NCBI GenBank assembly: GCA_039720395.1
Contig: CM077828.1
Coordinates: 16,714,264 to 16,778,263 of the forward strand
Length of the DNA stretch: 64,000 bases
Source: Liquidambar formosana
Taxonomy: Eukaryota > Streptophyta > Magnoliopsida > Saxifragales > Altingiaceae
Direction: 5' to 3'
This document shows, one piece after another, positions 20,289 to 32,743 of the stretch (position 1 is its first letter; the number at the start of each line of letters is the position of its first letter). Below the pieces are notes generated by a model. That model was not told the DNA's origin and did no database searches. It was given only the letters and a program-made list of their open reading frames with translations. The translations under genes were made by a program, and so were the position numbers.

Positions 20289-21182
20289 CCTTCATTTCCA
20301 AAAGAAATGACCGTCTATTTTCATCATTTTTTTTAATAAAAAAAATCAGCAAAATAAATCTTATTAAATTTAATAAGTTTCAAATTTTCAATATACTAAA
20401 ATACGAAATACATCATACTAAAACCAGTTCTACATATAATAGTGAACACCTCTTAAACATCTACTAAGGCAACACCTAAGATAACTTAGTTTACACGAAT
20501 AAAACACCAAACACCTAAAATGCAACAAGGGAGAAAACTTACAAAAGGTCCAATTGGAACACCAAGCCTTCCAAATATACAATCAGAAGATAAACTAATC
20601 CTAATTAAAAAATAACATGATTAGGAATGGGAATTTTGTAAACCATCAGATTAAAGAACATCAACAGAACCCACCATTTACATCTAAATCCACATTCACA
20701 AAACCTTAATAGCAATTACCCAACCCACAAATCATTGACCCACCACTAACTCTTGATTCCAAATTTTTGGACAACGGAATCGATGAGCAATGGGTTCTTG
20801 AGGAGGTGCTAGCCTTCGGATTTGTGGGATGAAATGCTTCCTTGGAAGTGACTTGAACCCGCACACGATGGCTTCTCGTTGTGGCCGTTGATGGCAGGGG
20901 ATCATCGTCGCTGTTGATGGCAAGGGATCATTGTCATTAATGATGGAGATGCGGCAGAGGGGTTGCTGTGTATGAGAAGATCTAGGGTGAGGAATGGATT
21001 TGATCGTGTTTTTGGAGATTAGAAAGGACATGTGTTGGAAATATAAATTTTTGTAACTCAAAATAAATGGCACGCTTGTCATTATCTTTTATTTTTTATT
21101 GTAAAACTCAATCCTAGAATTTGAAAGCAAACCCACCTTCAAAATGGGATTCACTTATCCTTTTTTGTGGGAATCCTATCAC
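20289..21182. other. Gene-free stretch right of the LTR element
   Basis: AT-rich sequence without a gene. Around 20880-20960 there is a short imperfect repeat of GTTGATGGCAGGGGATCAT. It may be the right part of an older element into which the LTR element jumped. Confidence 0.4.
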
Positions 21183-22588
21183 TTAGGGATGGCAATGGGT
21201 TGCGCTACCCCATGCCTGACCCTGACTTTGAACTCCTATATCTATGCTCGCCCCTATACCCGATGGGCAGGGGGAATTGAACTCCATCCCTAATCTGTTT
21301 TCACCTTGGGCCATCCATGCCCAACCTGCCCATGCCTGACCAAGCTGCTCCGACAAGATTCACGAGTGTGTAATGTAGAGAGACCAGAGCAGTTTGAGCA
21401 GATCTTGCCCCTCTCACTGAAATGTCACTTCAGCACTATAAAACCCACTGCCTCTCTTCTTCTTCTTCGATTTTTTATTATTTATTTTTAAGTCAACTTG
21501 GGGGTCTTGATCTTAAAGAAGGAAAAAAGAGTAAAAAAGGGAGAAGCCAAAGGCCATGGCTGCCAACATCAACTTTTCGTCGAAGAACAAACCCACTGCC
21601 CTTCTTCTTTTTGTTATTTCAATTTTTTTTTTTGGGGGGTTAAAATCAGTTTAGGGGTCTTGATCTTAAAGAAGAAGAAAAAGAAAGGAAAAAAGAAAGA
21701 AATAAATAAATAAATAAATAAAGAAAGATAGGAAGGAGAGGGAAGCCATGGTTGTTGGCATCATGCTTCATCAAAGATGGAGGGTGTGAAGGTGAGCCGG
21801 TGATGGCAGATGGCGGAAATGATGGAGGGTGTAAGGGTGAGCCAGTGATGGTAGAGGGCGGCAATGATGGAGGGTGTGAGCGTGAGGGCGACGTGAGCGT
21901 GAGGGCGGCGTGAGGGAGCAGGTTAGGGAATACTGAATAGGAAGTTAGGGTTAGTAAGTCATATATCTATACATATCTAGTCATCTTCTTATGAGATTAA
22001 CTTGACCTAACTTTAGGTTAGGTTACCCTCCAAAATTACATTTCTGATTTTTATTTTTTAAAACCAATCGTTAGATTAGATTTACTTCATATGAAGGTCA
22101 TGCATACCAACAAAATAATTTAATCCGAGATTAAGAACTACTTCATTCATAAATGTCCAAAATGAGCGATTGTCATTGATTAAAAAATGTAATTTTTAGA
22201 TCGAATAGCAATAAATCTCATATCAACTTGATTTTTGGTATGTATCACCTACAGGATAAGATTATCTAATCTAATGGTTGGTTTCATAAAATATAAATCA
22301 CATGTATAGTTTTAAAGAGTAACCTAACCTAAAGTTAGGTTAAGTTAAGTTCATAAGAAGGGGATGTATATATATATATATATATATGTTTGTAAATTAT
22401 AAAAGCATCAGGAAGGGTCAGTTTGACAGGTTTTTTCCTTCTAAGATCCATGCCCAACTCGTACCAGAAATAATTTTCAGATTTATGCCCATGCCCGACC
22501 CAATACCCGAAAAAATAAAAAAACACTCCACCCATATGGGCATGGGTCGAGCCGGTACGTTATGGATCGGGTTGAAATTGCCATCTCT
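21183..22588. mobile_element. Non-autonomous hAT-type element carrying a nested MITE
   Basis: Terminal inverted repeats AGGGATGGCAAT (left) and ATTGCCATCTCT (right) are flanked by an 8-bp near-duplication, CCTATCAC (21175-21182) and CCTACCAC (22589-22596). Subterminal regions contain GGGCATGGG/CCCATGCCC motifs in both orientations. No transposase remains. The interior contains a second inverted-repeat element (21985-22360), (AAAT)n and (TA)n tracts, and an imperfect 57-bp repeat near 21770-21870. Confidence 0.65.
21985..22360. mobile_element. MITE with about 45-bp inverted ends, nested in a hAT element
   Basis: The left end (CTTCTTATGAGATTAACTTG, then CCTAACTTTAGGTTAGGTTA) and the reverse complement of the right end match at about 40 of 45 bases. 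The arms contain a TAACCTAACTTTAGGTTA-type palindrome. A (TA)n tract lies at the right border. The target duplication is unclear, so the superfamily is left open. Confidence 0.65.
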
Positions 22589-22864
22589 CCTACCACCTCA
22601 GGAATGGTACTTGTCGAGGAAAGTGATGATACCGAACATGAGAATCAAGAATGAAACCCCTTTCCTAGGAATCAAAGCCCCAACCAAACACTGCCTTAGG
22701 GGTGTTTTCTTGAGCGATGGGAAAAATGCAAAAGTCATAAAAACTAAAAAGCTTCAACCCTTCAAGCACACACCAGAAACCTTAGTTCGTTCTTCCCCCA
22801 AACATACTCGTCTAAATTTTCTCGCACCAGATCGTTCATTCACAATCCCTCTTCTTCCTTGTCT

Positions 22865-25800
22865 ATGCAGTCGATGGATTTAACGCAGAAGCCCAGTACC
22901 TTACTCAGCTCCGAAGCTTCATCCGAACGAACTCTGTACCTCTCTCTCTCTCTCTCTCTCTCTGTTCTGTAATTGTTGAATGAGCTTTGAGTTTTCTCTT
23001 TTCGTTTTGGTCTGATATGGATAAAATGGTTTTTGATCATGATTTTTGTTGGGTTGTTGTACAATGTACAGGTACCCGTACGTCACTGGAACATCAGTGA
23101 TAGGGATCAAATACAAGGATGGGATTCTCATGGCTGCTGATATGGGAGGTTAGCTACTAATTCCATCCATATAGCATTTTATTGAGTTGTGTATGTGTTT
23201 AATTTTTTCGTATCTATGATTTAATAGTGTGGTTGGATGGGAAGTGTTGATTGTGACACCAAATGGAAGTGTCTCTGGTTATTTTTTCGGTCACAATATT
23301 AGTGAGTTGGGTTGTGGGTGGAGTGATTGCTAGCTCTCATAATTGCTTTGTGTCTTACTGATTTGTCTCTGGAAAGTCTTGTATGTTTGGATTTTGTATG
23401 ATTTTCTTGGTCTTTTTAAGTGGAAAAATGTTCACCGTAGGAGAATTTTCTTCCTGTGGGAAAATTTAATTTAGTTTTAATGTGAGATTTTTATTTTTAC
23501 TTTTTCATGAATCTAATTCCCTAACTATCACCATAAAATTCTCGCCAAAATGGTGCTTTAGTGAAGAAAATTTTCTAGAATTTTTCTAGGAACTATTTTC
23601 CATCAGGATGAAGGGATCTGTGGGTATTGCCCTCCCCCAGCAAAGGTATCTTTTCATGCATTTGTGTATGCATATGATTTTTCAAGTTATATATATTGGT
23701 GTTTGGAAAGATTGTACAAATTTTGTCAAACTAGTTTGAAATCATTTGTTTCATGCCAAATGGTTTGGACTCATGTTTGCATATCTAGATCATAGTCTCC
23801 TCTTTATGGTGTCTTGATCTCTAGCTTCATTGCATGTTCCAGCCAGTAGGCAGCTGAAGTATGGGCGTTGAACTTTGCTCTATTTTGCTCATGTCATCTA
23901 TAACACTTGTTGGTGTTTCTAAACATTATGTGAAAACTGGTTTGGAAGTGTAAAAGGGTATTTCTGAAGGAAAACGTTGTTGAGGGACTTGCTTGTGGTG
24001 CAGGGTAGTGCGGAATCGTTGTCTGTTATCCGTTTTCTGAATTCTGATGGAAATATTTTCTTTTTAAAATGGTTATTTTTAGCAGTTTACAAGTCTAAAT
24101 GCAATTAGCTCTAAGCAACATAAGACATTGTCTTTCATATTTATCTTTATACTACTTATTTCTCTTTGTTTTGTTACATTGCCAAATCATCTTTACTTAA
24201 AATGCAACATTTGAAGAATTGACACTTTATTAACTAAAGATAAGATGGTGGATTTGTTAGTTACAAAATTTTAAATTTAATTTTATGCAAAACATACCTT
24301 AAACATATTATTTATATAGATTTTTTGGAATGGGAAACGGTTTTCCCTTGGAAGTATTGATGTAATCTTTCCAATTAGAAAATATAGTCTGTTACTACTG
24401 CAAGATTTTTTTATAAAATTTCTGATGTCCTCATGAAGTAGTGGATGCTTCATTAAGCTTGCTACTGCTCTAAACTTTAAAATACTTACAGAGTGAACGA
24501 AGTACCTCTAAAATTTCTCATATTATTGTGCACTCTACGGCCAACAAGTATTCATTTTTATATTTGTTTTTTAGTCTACCTTATTGTTGTCTTTGCACTA
24601 TTTAACATCATTTCATGTCATAGAGCAAGTAAATCAACATTATGGAAGGTGTTGTTTGAGAAAACCCCAAAACCAGTCAGCCGTGTATAGCAGGTCCTAT
24701 TTAAATATTTTTATTGTTTGGTGACCATTGTTCAGCCATATAACTAGTATTTATTTATTTTTTCCTCTAAAGTGAGCCATCCATGTTCTCGCTGAAATTT
24801 GCTTTTTGGAAAATGATAATTGGTTTTCTCATTAGCTGAAAAATTGACTCTCTTTTCAACCCTACACTCTCTCTTACTTCTTCATCACATATCAGGTAGG
24901 GGTTACAGAAGCCATTGATGGAGAATTGTTTGGGGTTTGATCTTGTCTTCTACTCCTTCATCTCCTTTACTTCTGTTTCTTTGGTTTCTGGTGAAAGCAT
25001 CCAGCCTGTCCACTCTGCAACCCCATGTTGTCCCCTCATGACTCTCCTCAGTCCCACCTTCAGCAACCTACTTTTAACACTTCCAATCAAGCCTGAACTG
25101 CCCCCTACCTTCTTCTTACACCACCACAACACCACTTATGGTCGGTATCCCCTTCTACAGGGTTCTCTTTCTTTCTCTCTCTCATTTTCATCACCTTCAT
25201 TCTTGCTCCGCAATTATTTTCTCGTTCAAACGCCTATCGATTTGATAAATGACAGGATACTCCATGTAAGGACCTGTTTGGGAAACCTGTATATGGACCA
25301 AGCCAATTCAGAACTATCTAATTCAGGTTCAGAAAAATTTAACCCTAAATTGGTTCAGTTCCACTAGTAGTTTGTAAAAAAAAATGAGTACCCCAAATGA
25401 TTAACAACTCATAAACTAAATATATCTAGTGGTATTAATGATACTCTGATGGAACCACTAATAATGGTTTGAACTATTGGTTAAACTAGTAGATATATCT
25501 CTATTTTCTCTTCTTCCTTCTTTCACTCTTGATTGTATGAGTTTCATGTTTTGTTATTTAGGAATATATATATATATATTCGGAAATAGCTTGTTTTACT
25601 TACCCTAGCATCATTATTAATTTCTTCTAGAATTATTTGAAGATTGGAGTGTTTAGAATCCTTTGAGAGTATAAATGTGCATTACCCATCTTCGAATTTA
25701 TACATATGCTAAGGCTATCTGGTTCATATTTGTCTCAATTATTCCCTTTTTCTTTTTCTTTTTTCTTTTTTTTCCCGCTGGGTATTTTTTTTTAATTTTA

Positions 25801-28360
25801 TTTTAAATGTTAATGATGGATTCATTGACAGGTTCCTATGGGTCTACCCTGCGCTACAAGAGTGTGGAGCGAATGAAGCCCATTGGAAAACATTCTCTTC
25901 TTGGGGCAAGTGGAGAAATTAGTGATTTCCAGGAGCTTTTACGTTATCTCGATGAGCTTATGTAAGTATCAATTTTATATAATTGTAAATGTAAAGCAAT
26001 GATTTAGTTAAACCTCGTGTTATCAGTGGTACTGTCATCTTTTGGGCTTTTCTAAGTGATTGCTGGTTTTGGATGATTGATGTTTGCAGCTTGTATGATA
26101 ACATGTGGGATGATGGGAACTCTTTGGGCCCTAAAGAGGTGCACAGTTATTTAACTCGGGTGATGTATAATAGACGTAACAAATTTAATCCCCTCTGGAA
26201 CTCACTTGTTCTCGGCGGAGTGAAAAAAGGACAGAAGTTTTTGGGCACGGTAGTCCTTCGTTAGTCTTTTTTGTGTTGTTCAATGTCAAGGTATGTGGTT
26301 TTTGGGGATATGTCTCACTCATCTTCATAATTGTAAATCTATCCAGGTTAGTATGATTGGTGTGCATTTTGAGGACAATCATGTAGCCACTGGGTTTGGA
26401 AATCACCTTGCACGACCAATTCTTCGTGATGAATGGCATGAGAACTTGAGTTTTGAAGATGGTGTCAAGTTACTGGAGAAGTGTATGCTTGTACTCCTAT
26501 ATCGTGATAGGTCTGCTATCAACAAGCTACAGGTTTGATTCTTTTTCTATATATATAATTGCACTTCGTGATTTCATATGATATTTGGTGCCTCCCTTCA
26601 ATTTGATAAGTAAATGGGTTTTACAATGATGTTGTTAAGAAGCAGTTAAATATGGTCTAGGATGTTCTTGCCAATGGAGTTTATAAAGTGATAGCAGTTA
26701 TTTGATTGAAGTTTTCTGTAACTTCTCGAAGTGCATCATGTATTAAATTGCTATATGTTCATCACTTAGAAGTAGGAACCATTGATAAGGGGTGCTAAAC
26801 CTTCTCTAGAGCTGCTGGCTGATGGTTAAGAACAGCAGTTCTCAATGAGAAGTGAGAACATTCTACCAAGTGAGAATCTCAGTTCTAACTGAGATAGAAC
26901 AGTGTCTAGAGAGTAGGATTTAAAGTACCATCCAATACATAGTATAGTGGTCGGTATGTATTGGTATTAAGGAAGGCCAATACATGATACTCCATGATAC
27001 AGGCGGTGTATTGAAAAACACAGGTGTAACGGCTGTTATGACACCATTATGATTCATACTGGTCTGTTATGCACCATTACTTCGCTGTATAGGCCACCTG
27101 TTTGATGGGGAAAAAAAAGAGAGGACGGAGGGTGAAGAAGAATTTTGAGAGCTCTGAATGGAGCAAGGCAAGAGGCAGATCAAAGAAGAAGAGTAGGAGG
27201 AGGAGGAGGAGGAGAGAAGAATTCTGAGACCTCTGAAGTTTGAACCAAGTTGTAAATGGGGGATTGGGGGGTGTACTTGAGAAGGTCAAAGTGTAGTTAG
27301 GCCGTAACTTAATAAATTCTAGTTTTATTTTATGAGAGATTCTTGCTTTCTGGCAGATAGTCTAGGCTGCTCTGAGGCCCATCTGTAGCCCTATTGGGCA
27401 TTCATAGGACCAAAAAAAACAGAGACTTTACTTGAGCTTCAGTCTGAAGCATGGGTTGTAAAGCTCTATAACTCAACTAACTTAGGAGCTTGATAATGAA
27501 AAATATATTTCTTAGGTAGGCCCAGATATTTTTGAGTTGGATTCTCTCCAGCCAAGCAACATCCACAAGAAATGGGGTGCTTATGGAGGTTTGGATACTC
27601 AGCATCATTTTCCCCTATTATATAAGTAATTATCCTAGTATTTATATGGTCATTCACTCATTCACATTTTTATCATTAGGTTGTCAGTATTTCAGAGTTT
27701 TAAAATTAGGTTTAGGTGGTATATGATTGTTCCCTTCTCATGATTGGGATCTATATATGAGTGTTGATACTTGATAAGGTGTTAATTATATGGGGAGCTA
27801 ACCCTTCAATAGTTAGACCAGCCCCTTATATAGCCTAATAAAATGGATATTACTAAAATAGCCCTCTTAACAAGTGTCTCCCACAGTGATCATGGTATTT
27901 TTTTAAAGCCAGCATAATTGTTCAGTCCCCTTAACTTGTTTAGAGTATCTGAATTACGGTGCTGAGTTGTGATAGATACCCATGTCTTTATTTTAGGCAA
28001 CTTAATCTTTCAATTTTTGTGTAAAGGTGAGATAGATCCACAAGTGTCATGAGGATTGCTATATATGTATGTGCTTACACAGGATGTACCAAATCTGAAT
28101 CAGATCAGTTGCTTGCCTTCAACTGAACCCAAAAAAAAAAAATTGAAAAAGATATTTCAGATAATAGCCAGGTGTCTGCCCCCCTCCTCTCCCTTTCTTC
28201 TTTAATATACTTGTTTCTGATACTATTGAAATTTGAAATTTTGCAGATAGCGAAAATCACAGAAGAAGGTGTAACAATTTCTCCACCCTACTCATTGAAG
28301 ACTTTCTGGGGATTCTCTGCTTTCAAGAATCCAACAGTAGGTGCTGAAGGATCATGGTAG
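22865..28360 (+). CDS. PBG1: 20S proteasome subunit beta type-4 (beta-7)
   Basis: Six exons are inferred: 22865-22935, 23072-23148, 25832-25961, 26090-26249, 26347-26532 and 28247-28360, all with GT-AG borders and matching phases. They encode 245 residues, close to the usual plant length of about 246. Hallmarks are TLYPYVTGTSV at the mature N-terminus, DMGGSYGSTLRY, GASGEISDF, YDNMWDDGNSLGPKE, RRNKFNPLWN and GFGNHLARPILRDEW. Beta-7 is a structural subunit of the beta ring without the catalytic N-terminal Thr and helps hold the two half-proteasomes together. An ATG at 22874 in the same frame is an alternative start. Introns 2 (2.7 kb) and 5 (1.7 kb) are long. Intron 1 begins with a (CT)n tract. 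The gene is convergent with the reticulon gene. Confidence 0.95.
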
Positions 28361-29786
28361 CTGGCTAGCTATATGGCTTCTTTATATTTGCCTTCCCCAG
28401 AATCAAAGCTTTGGTTAAAACTTAAAAGACCTGAAGCAGCCATCTAGGATTCAAGTTGATGGTGGGCGATTGACTAGTGAGAGCAAAGGATCCGTTACGA
28501 TCATTCATACCATGAATGCCCATCACTGGTTTTTTTATTTGTTGTTCTTTATTTTTTCATTTTGTTTATCCAGTATACATGCTCATTCAGAGGAAATCAA
28601 TTCTTAAAATGTTCGAATGCGTGTTTTATTGATTCAATGTGACCCGATGGCCCATTGGGTGAGGTTGGTAGGGAGGTTGAGCCAGATGGTGGGTTGGGAT
28701 TCATAAATTATGCTAATGTGAATTGAAGTTTGTAGATGTAGGCAACAAAAATACTGCTGGTGCATTACCATAAAAAGGACTGCTAATAGACCATTCAGGG
28801 GGAGATATATTTGTTTCTGGTAATATATGGGCAATTACATTTGTGAATGCGAATTGCATGGATTTTTCTGGTGACATCGTCATCAACTGCTTTCCAAGCA
28901 GGTGGTAGCTGCCTGAACTGCCTCCTGTAGTTGCAAAATAAGGAAACACGGTTCTTTCTTGCCTTTCTTACATGACAAATTCTAAATTGATTTGGAACTG
29001 ATACACGGGAAATTATGAGGCTGATGCAGACAAAGGCAGAAATCCCTTCTAACACTCAGGCCAACTAGATTTGGCAAAACTTTATCCTATCACAGTAGAT
29101 ACTCTCATACTCTTTCTACATTTTTGGTCAGAATTGAATGAAAAGGTGTATGGTTCTTCAAATTATAATGAGGCCTACTCGAAACCTCTAATTTTTGTCT
29201 TCTAAATTATATAGTTCTCTCAAAATTTAATGCTTGAAAAATCATTGAGAGATCCACAATTTCCGGATCTTAGTGCTCCTCGAATAGGCTTAAGAAAATC
29301 CCAAACATACTAAGATACAAGTGAAGCAAAAATAGAAATTATATGGCATCATATTGCAGGTTCCATTGATTGAATGGATATTTGCTATCTTTCAATTTTC
29401 TAGAATTTTAGCAATTTTCTCCGACTCTTGGGAGTAAAATCAACCACCCTAGCTATTTCATGCCAAAATATCTGGATTAAATCAGAATATTTGACAACCC
29501 CAAACCTCCTCCCCTTCCCACAAACACCCCCCCCCCCCCCCAAACCCCCCAAAAAAAAAGAAAAGAAAAGCCGAATTGAATAAAAAAAAATCAGCATATT
29601 TTACTTCGTAAACATTGCTTTGAACTCTCACTTGATTAGGACTATACTAGTTTTATACTGCTTAAAACTCCCACTTATACCATTAAAAGAAAAAAAAACC
29701 CTCTCACTTAGGCCACTGGCCAGGAAAGCGGGTAGAAATGGACTATTAAACTAAGCAAGCACCAAAATTTGATTGGAAAATGTGAG

Positions 29787-29834
<48 letters not shown>

Positions 29835-29919
29835 ATAAGAATCTACAATGCCATTTGCAAAAGGATTCCCCAAGCACCCAATGGTCCCCCTTTTGGGGGG
29901 AGTAATAGCTCACGTGACG
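28361..29919. other. Intergenic region between convergent PBG1 and RTNLB genes
   Basis: This includes the PBG1 3' UTR. Otherwise I see homopolymer runs (a poly-C stretch at about 29527-29540), a (TA)n tract and open frames without recognisable domains. Confidence 0.5.
29791..29830. repeat. (TA)n microsatellite
   Basis: About 20 uninterrupted TA units. Confidence 0.95.
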
Positions 29920-29931
29920 AAAACTAGATCC

Positions 29932-30080
29932 ACTCAAGAGAGTTACTCCAGTTGTTAAGAGGAGAGCCTTTCTATTTTATCAACCTGGGTTCGCCGATGT
30001 GGGGAAGTGCACCTTTAAGATCGTTCAGGAAGGGATTTAGTCAAAGTGCGCGCAACCTGGCCGGGATACCTTGACCGTAA
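29932..30080 (+). mobile_element. tRNA-derived SINE (Au-like)
   Basis: A 149-bp segment is flanked by a 12-bp near-perfect duplication, AAAACTAGATCC (29920-29931) and AAAACTAGGTCC (30081-30092). The 5' part has box A-like (CAGTTGTTAAGAGGAGAGC) and box B-like (GGGTTCGCC) Pol III promoter motifs. The 3' part (GTGCGCGCAACCTGGCC, then GGATACC and an A-rich end) resembles my memory of the plant Au SINE family. Similarity to Au is recalled, not searched. Confidence 0.65.
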
Positions 30081-30281
30081 AAAACTAGGTCCTCATTCTT
30101 CTAAACACTAGCACGTAAAAGTATCTTCGGATGTATCTCAGATATACTGTGAAAATTAAAATTTCAAACATTTCGTATATGAGAGTCGCATCTCTCTATA
30201 TATATTTACATAGGATCTTCACATTTTCATTGAAACATGGATCTCACATAATAGAACAACCTATGTGCCATTATACTTCAT

Positions 30282-31751
30282 TCAATTGATTTTCTTCTCT
30301 TTCACTGGCCCTCGTGGAATCCTGTTGAGAACATTCGCGTCAAACCTTGAGTACATTTTCTTCATCCGTCGGTTCATTCTGCCAGCAAGATGCTCGACTT
30401 GTTCCTCGTATCGCTCATACAGAAATGGCAGGGTCTCCATGCAGAGAAGGCCTTGATCATATCCGAAATCAACGTGCATGCATGAGGAACAAACTTATAA
30501 GCCAAGCAAAAAATCGAAGAGGAAAAAGTGAAGTAAGGTGTGACAAGTTCTTACCCACAAACAGGAGATTCAAGAAGCTAAAGCAGGTTCCAATCACTGA
30601 CAGTATCCAGAGAGAAAAAAGAGCCTGAAAATCAGTACATGAGGAAAAAATCATAATTGAACTTGTTGGAGAAGATTTTAAAGGTTAAAAAGGAGGAGAG
30701 ACATTAATATTTATTCAGATATACCAAAAAGAAGAGTGGCAAATCGTTCCCGCATGCAACGTTCAAGAGCTCTGACAACAACTGGCTGAATCTCTCGTGG
30801 AAGATGGAGACAACTGCTTCGAATGTAGATTCGTCCATGATAATTTCGGGGATCTTGGGAGGAGTCCTGAAGATGAACTGTAAGTTGATTGATATGGATG
30901 AAAGGAAATTAAGCCTACTATCTCAAAGAAAATATAAATGCAGTTATCATGTGGCTAGTGACCCCATCTTGCAATTCTTGTTTTGAATTGAAATCTGTCG
31001 AGTATAGTTGAAAGGTTTTTTCGGTTCGTTGATGGAAATTTATACACATCATTAATGAAATAATTAGAGCAATTTTTTTTTTTTCAAGCCCAATCTTAAT
31101 CTTTCACTTTACTCATTGGCTGGGACAAAAAATGGACGTATTAGTTGTATTGGAAACGCTTCCTCTCCTAAATCCGGAATATGTAGCACTTACGGGTCTT
31201 ACCTTTTTTGTCTTTATTCGAAAATTCTAAATTCGGGATATCTAGCATAACTCTAGTTGTATTCTAGTTATTGATGATTGATGATTGATAATTCTGTGAA
31301 GGTGTTTTTGTGGTTGAAGGAAGAGATTACCATTTGAAAACATCTGCAGCAGTACACCATATGAAGACTACGAGCATGCCAGTGATGACCATGTGACAGA
31401 GTAGGGTCACGAAATTGTACTCAACAACCTCAAAAAGAAACCATATTACTGTAATCCCAATCAGAAGTGCAGCTGACACGGTTCTGTTCCTCCACAACAA
31501 TACATCCGCAACTGCAAATACCATTTTTATACTTTATCAAGATCATGCCAATCCCATAAACAAAACCGGATATATATATAGGATGATGATCAGGTAAGCA
31601 AGTGTTGATATAACTTACATCAACACTCGTATTAAAAGTTGTACCTTGTGCATTAGTGGGATATGAGGTACATTAGACCAATGCAAGGGGTACAACCCTT
31701 AATACATGATGCTGATATAACTTATATCAACATGTGTTGATAGGAACATAA

Positions 31752-31784
<33 letters not shown>

Positions 31785-32303
31785 ATGATGATCAGGTAAG
31801 CACGTACTAATATAACTTATATCAAAACCTGCATTGAGAGTTGTACTTTGTGCATTAGTGGGATGTGAGGTACATTGAATCAACGCAAGGGGTACAACCC
31901 CCAATACATAGTGCTAATATAACTTATATCAACGCGTGCTGATAGGAACATAACTGTATATATATGGGGAGGGATTTGTTTACACCCGGTGTAATACACT
32001 TTACAATAGCTTTTTGTAGGGTCCATGTTTTTTCAAACCAACCGTTGGATTAAATACTCTTTATATGGAAATCATGTACACCAAATTTCATAAAGCGGTC
32101 TAAATTATAGTTTTATTTTACAATAAAAAAATAAAAAAAAGTGATTTTATAAATGAGATAGTTTCTAATCTCTAATCAATGCGAAATTTAGTGTGCATGA
32201 TCGGAGTATTTTAATCCAACAGTTTGTTTGGAAAGATATGGATGCCACAAAAAGATATTAAAAGTTAAAAGTAAAAAATTTTACACGGATATAAACAGAT
32301 CTC

Positions 32304-32354
<51 letters not shown>

Positions 32355-32743
32355 AAGATGATCAGGTAAGCACGTGCTGATATAATTTATGTTAATACCT
32401 ACATTGAGAGTTGTACCTTGTGCATTAGTGGGATACGAGGTACATTGGATCAATGCAAAAAGTACAATCCCCAATGCATACTACTGATATAACTTATATC
32501 AACACGTACTGATAGAACATAACCGTGTATATATATATATATATTGTGTGTGTGCGCGCGCGCGCACCGTGTGAGTTGCGCCATTACAAATGCTACAGTC
32601 TACATTGGTTTGTCTTAGAAAGGCTAGAAAACAAGTATACCTGTTCCTCCTCCAAGAACGGCATGTACTGTCCTCTCGCGGCCAAACAGCTTTGCCTCCA
32701 GAGGTCTAATTTCATCATCGGAATCATATAAAAAAATTGACAT
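30282..32743 (-). CDS. RTNLB: Reticulon-like protein B
   Basis: Five exons are inferred (32641-32743, 31331-31511, 30725-30866, 30555-30624 and 30282-30451), giving 221 residues. The reticulon domain starts at VADVLLWRNRTVSAA (about residue 35). It has a first long hydrophobic hairpin (about 47-90, VIWFLFEVVEYNFVTLLCH), a hydrophilic loop (PPKIPEIIMDEST, HERFSQLL), a second hydrophobic hairpin (about 137-170), and LPFLYERYEEQVEHLAG followed by a basic tail. Reticulons insert as wedges in the ER membrane and shape tubules. With a short N-terminus it fits the compact plant RTNLB proteins. The exon 5 acceptor (GATCAAG|GCC) has a weak pyrimidine tract but gives the family-length join. Intron 1 (1.1 kb) is filled by repeat insertions. 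Confidence 0.9.
31580..31753. repeat. TA-bounded hairpin element, copy 1
   Basis: A unit of about 174 bp in RTNLB intron 1 starts AGGATGATGATCAGGTAAGC and ends GATAGGAACATAACC. Two nested inverted repeats are present: an outer one around TGTTGATATAA/TTATATCAACA and an inner one GTTGTACC/GGTACAAC. It is bordered by TA repeats on both sides. Confidence 0.75.
31782..31956. repeat. TA-bounded hairpin element, copy 2
   Basis: A second copy in the same orientation, about 90% like copy 1, begins directly after a (TA)n run and ends before another short TA run. Confidence 0.75.
31967..32307. mobile_element. MITE between hairpin copies 2 and 3
   Basis: The 341-bp segment has imperfect inverted ends of about 27 bp (GGATTTGTTTACACCCGGTG on the left). 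It starts after a TA run and ends at the long (TA)n tract. Internally it shares wording such as ATCAATGCGAAATTT and ATTTTACAATAAAAA with other AT-rich repeats of the window. The superfamily is undetermined. Confidence 0.55.
32352..32527. repeat. TA-bounded hairpin element, copy 3
   Basis: A third copy in the same orientation lies between a (TA)n tract of about 20 units and a shorter TA run that leads into a CGCG-rich microsatellite. Confidence 0.75.

Noticed and set aside
24915..25367. 150-residue open frame on the plus strand
   Set aside because: It lies wholly inside the inferred second intron of the proteasome gene, starts at no conserved context and shows no domain.
28713..29055. Overlapping open frames of 78 and 86 residues on the minus strand downstream of PBG1
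   Set aside because: No domain, no convincing splice context, and composition like the surrounding AT-rich DNA.
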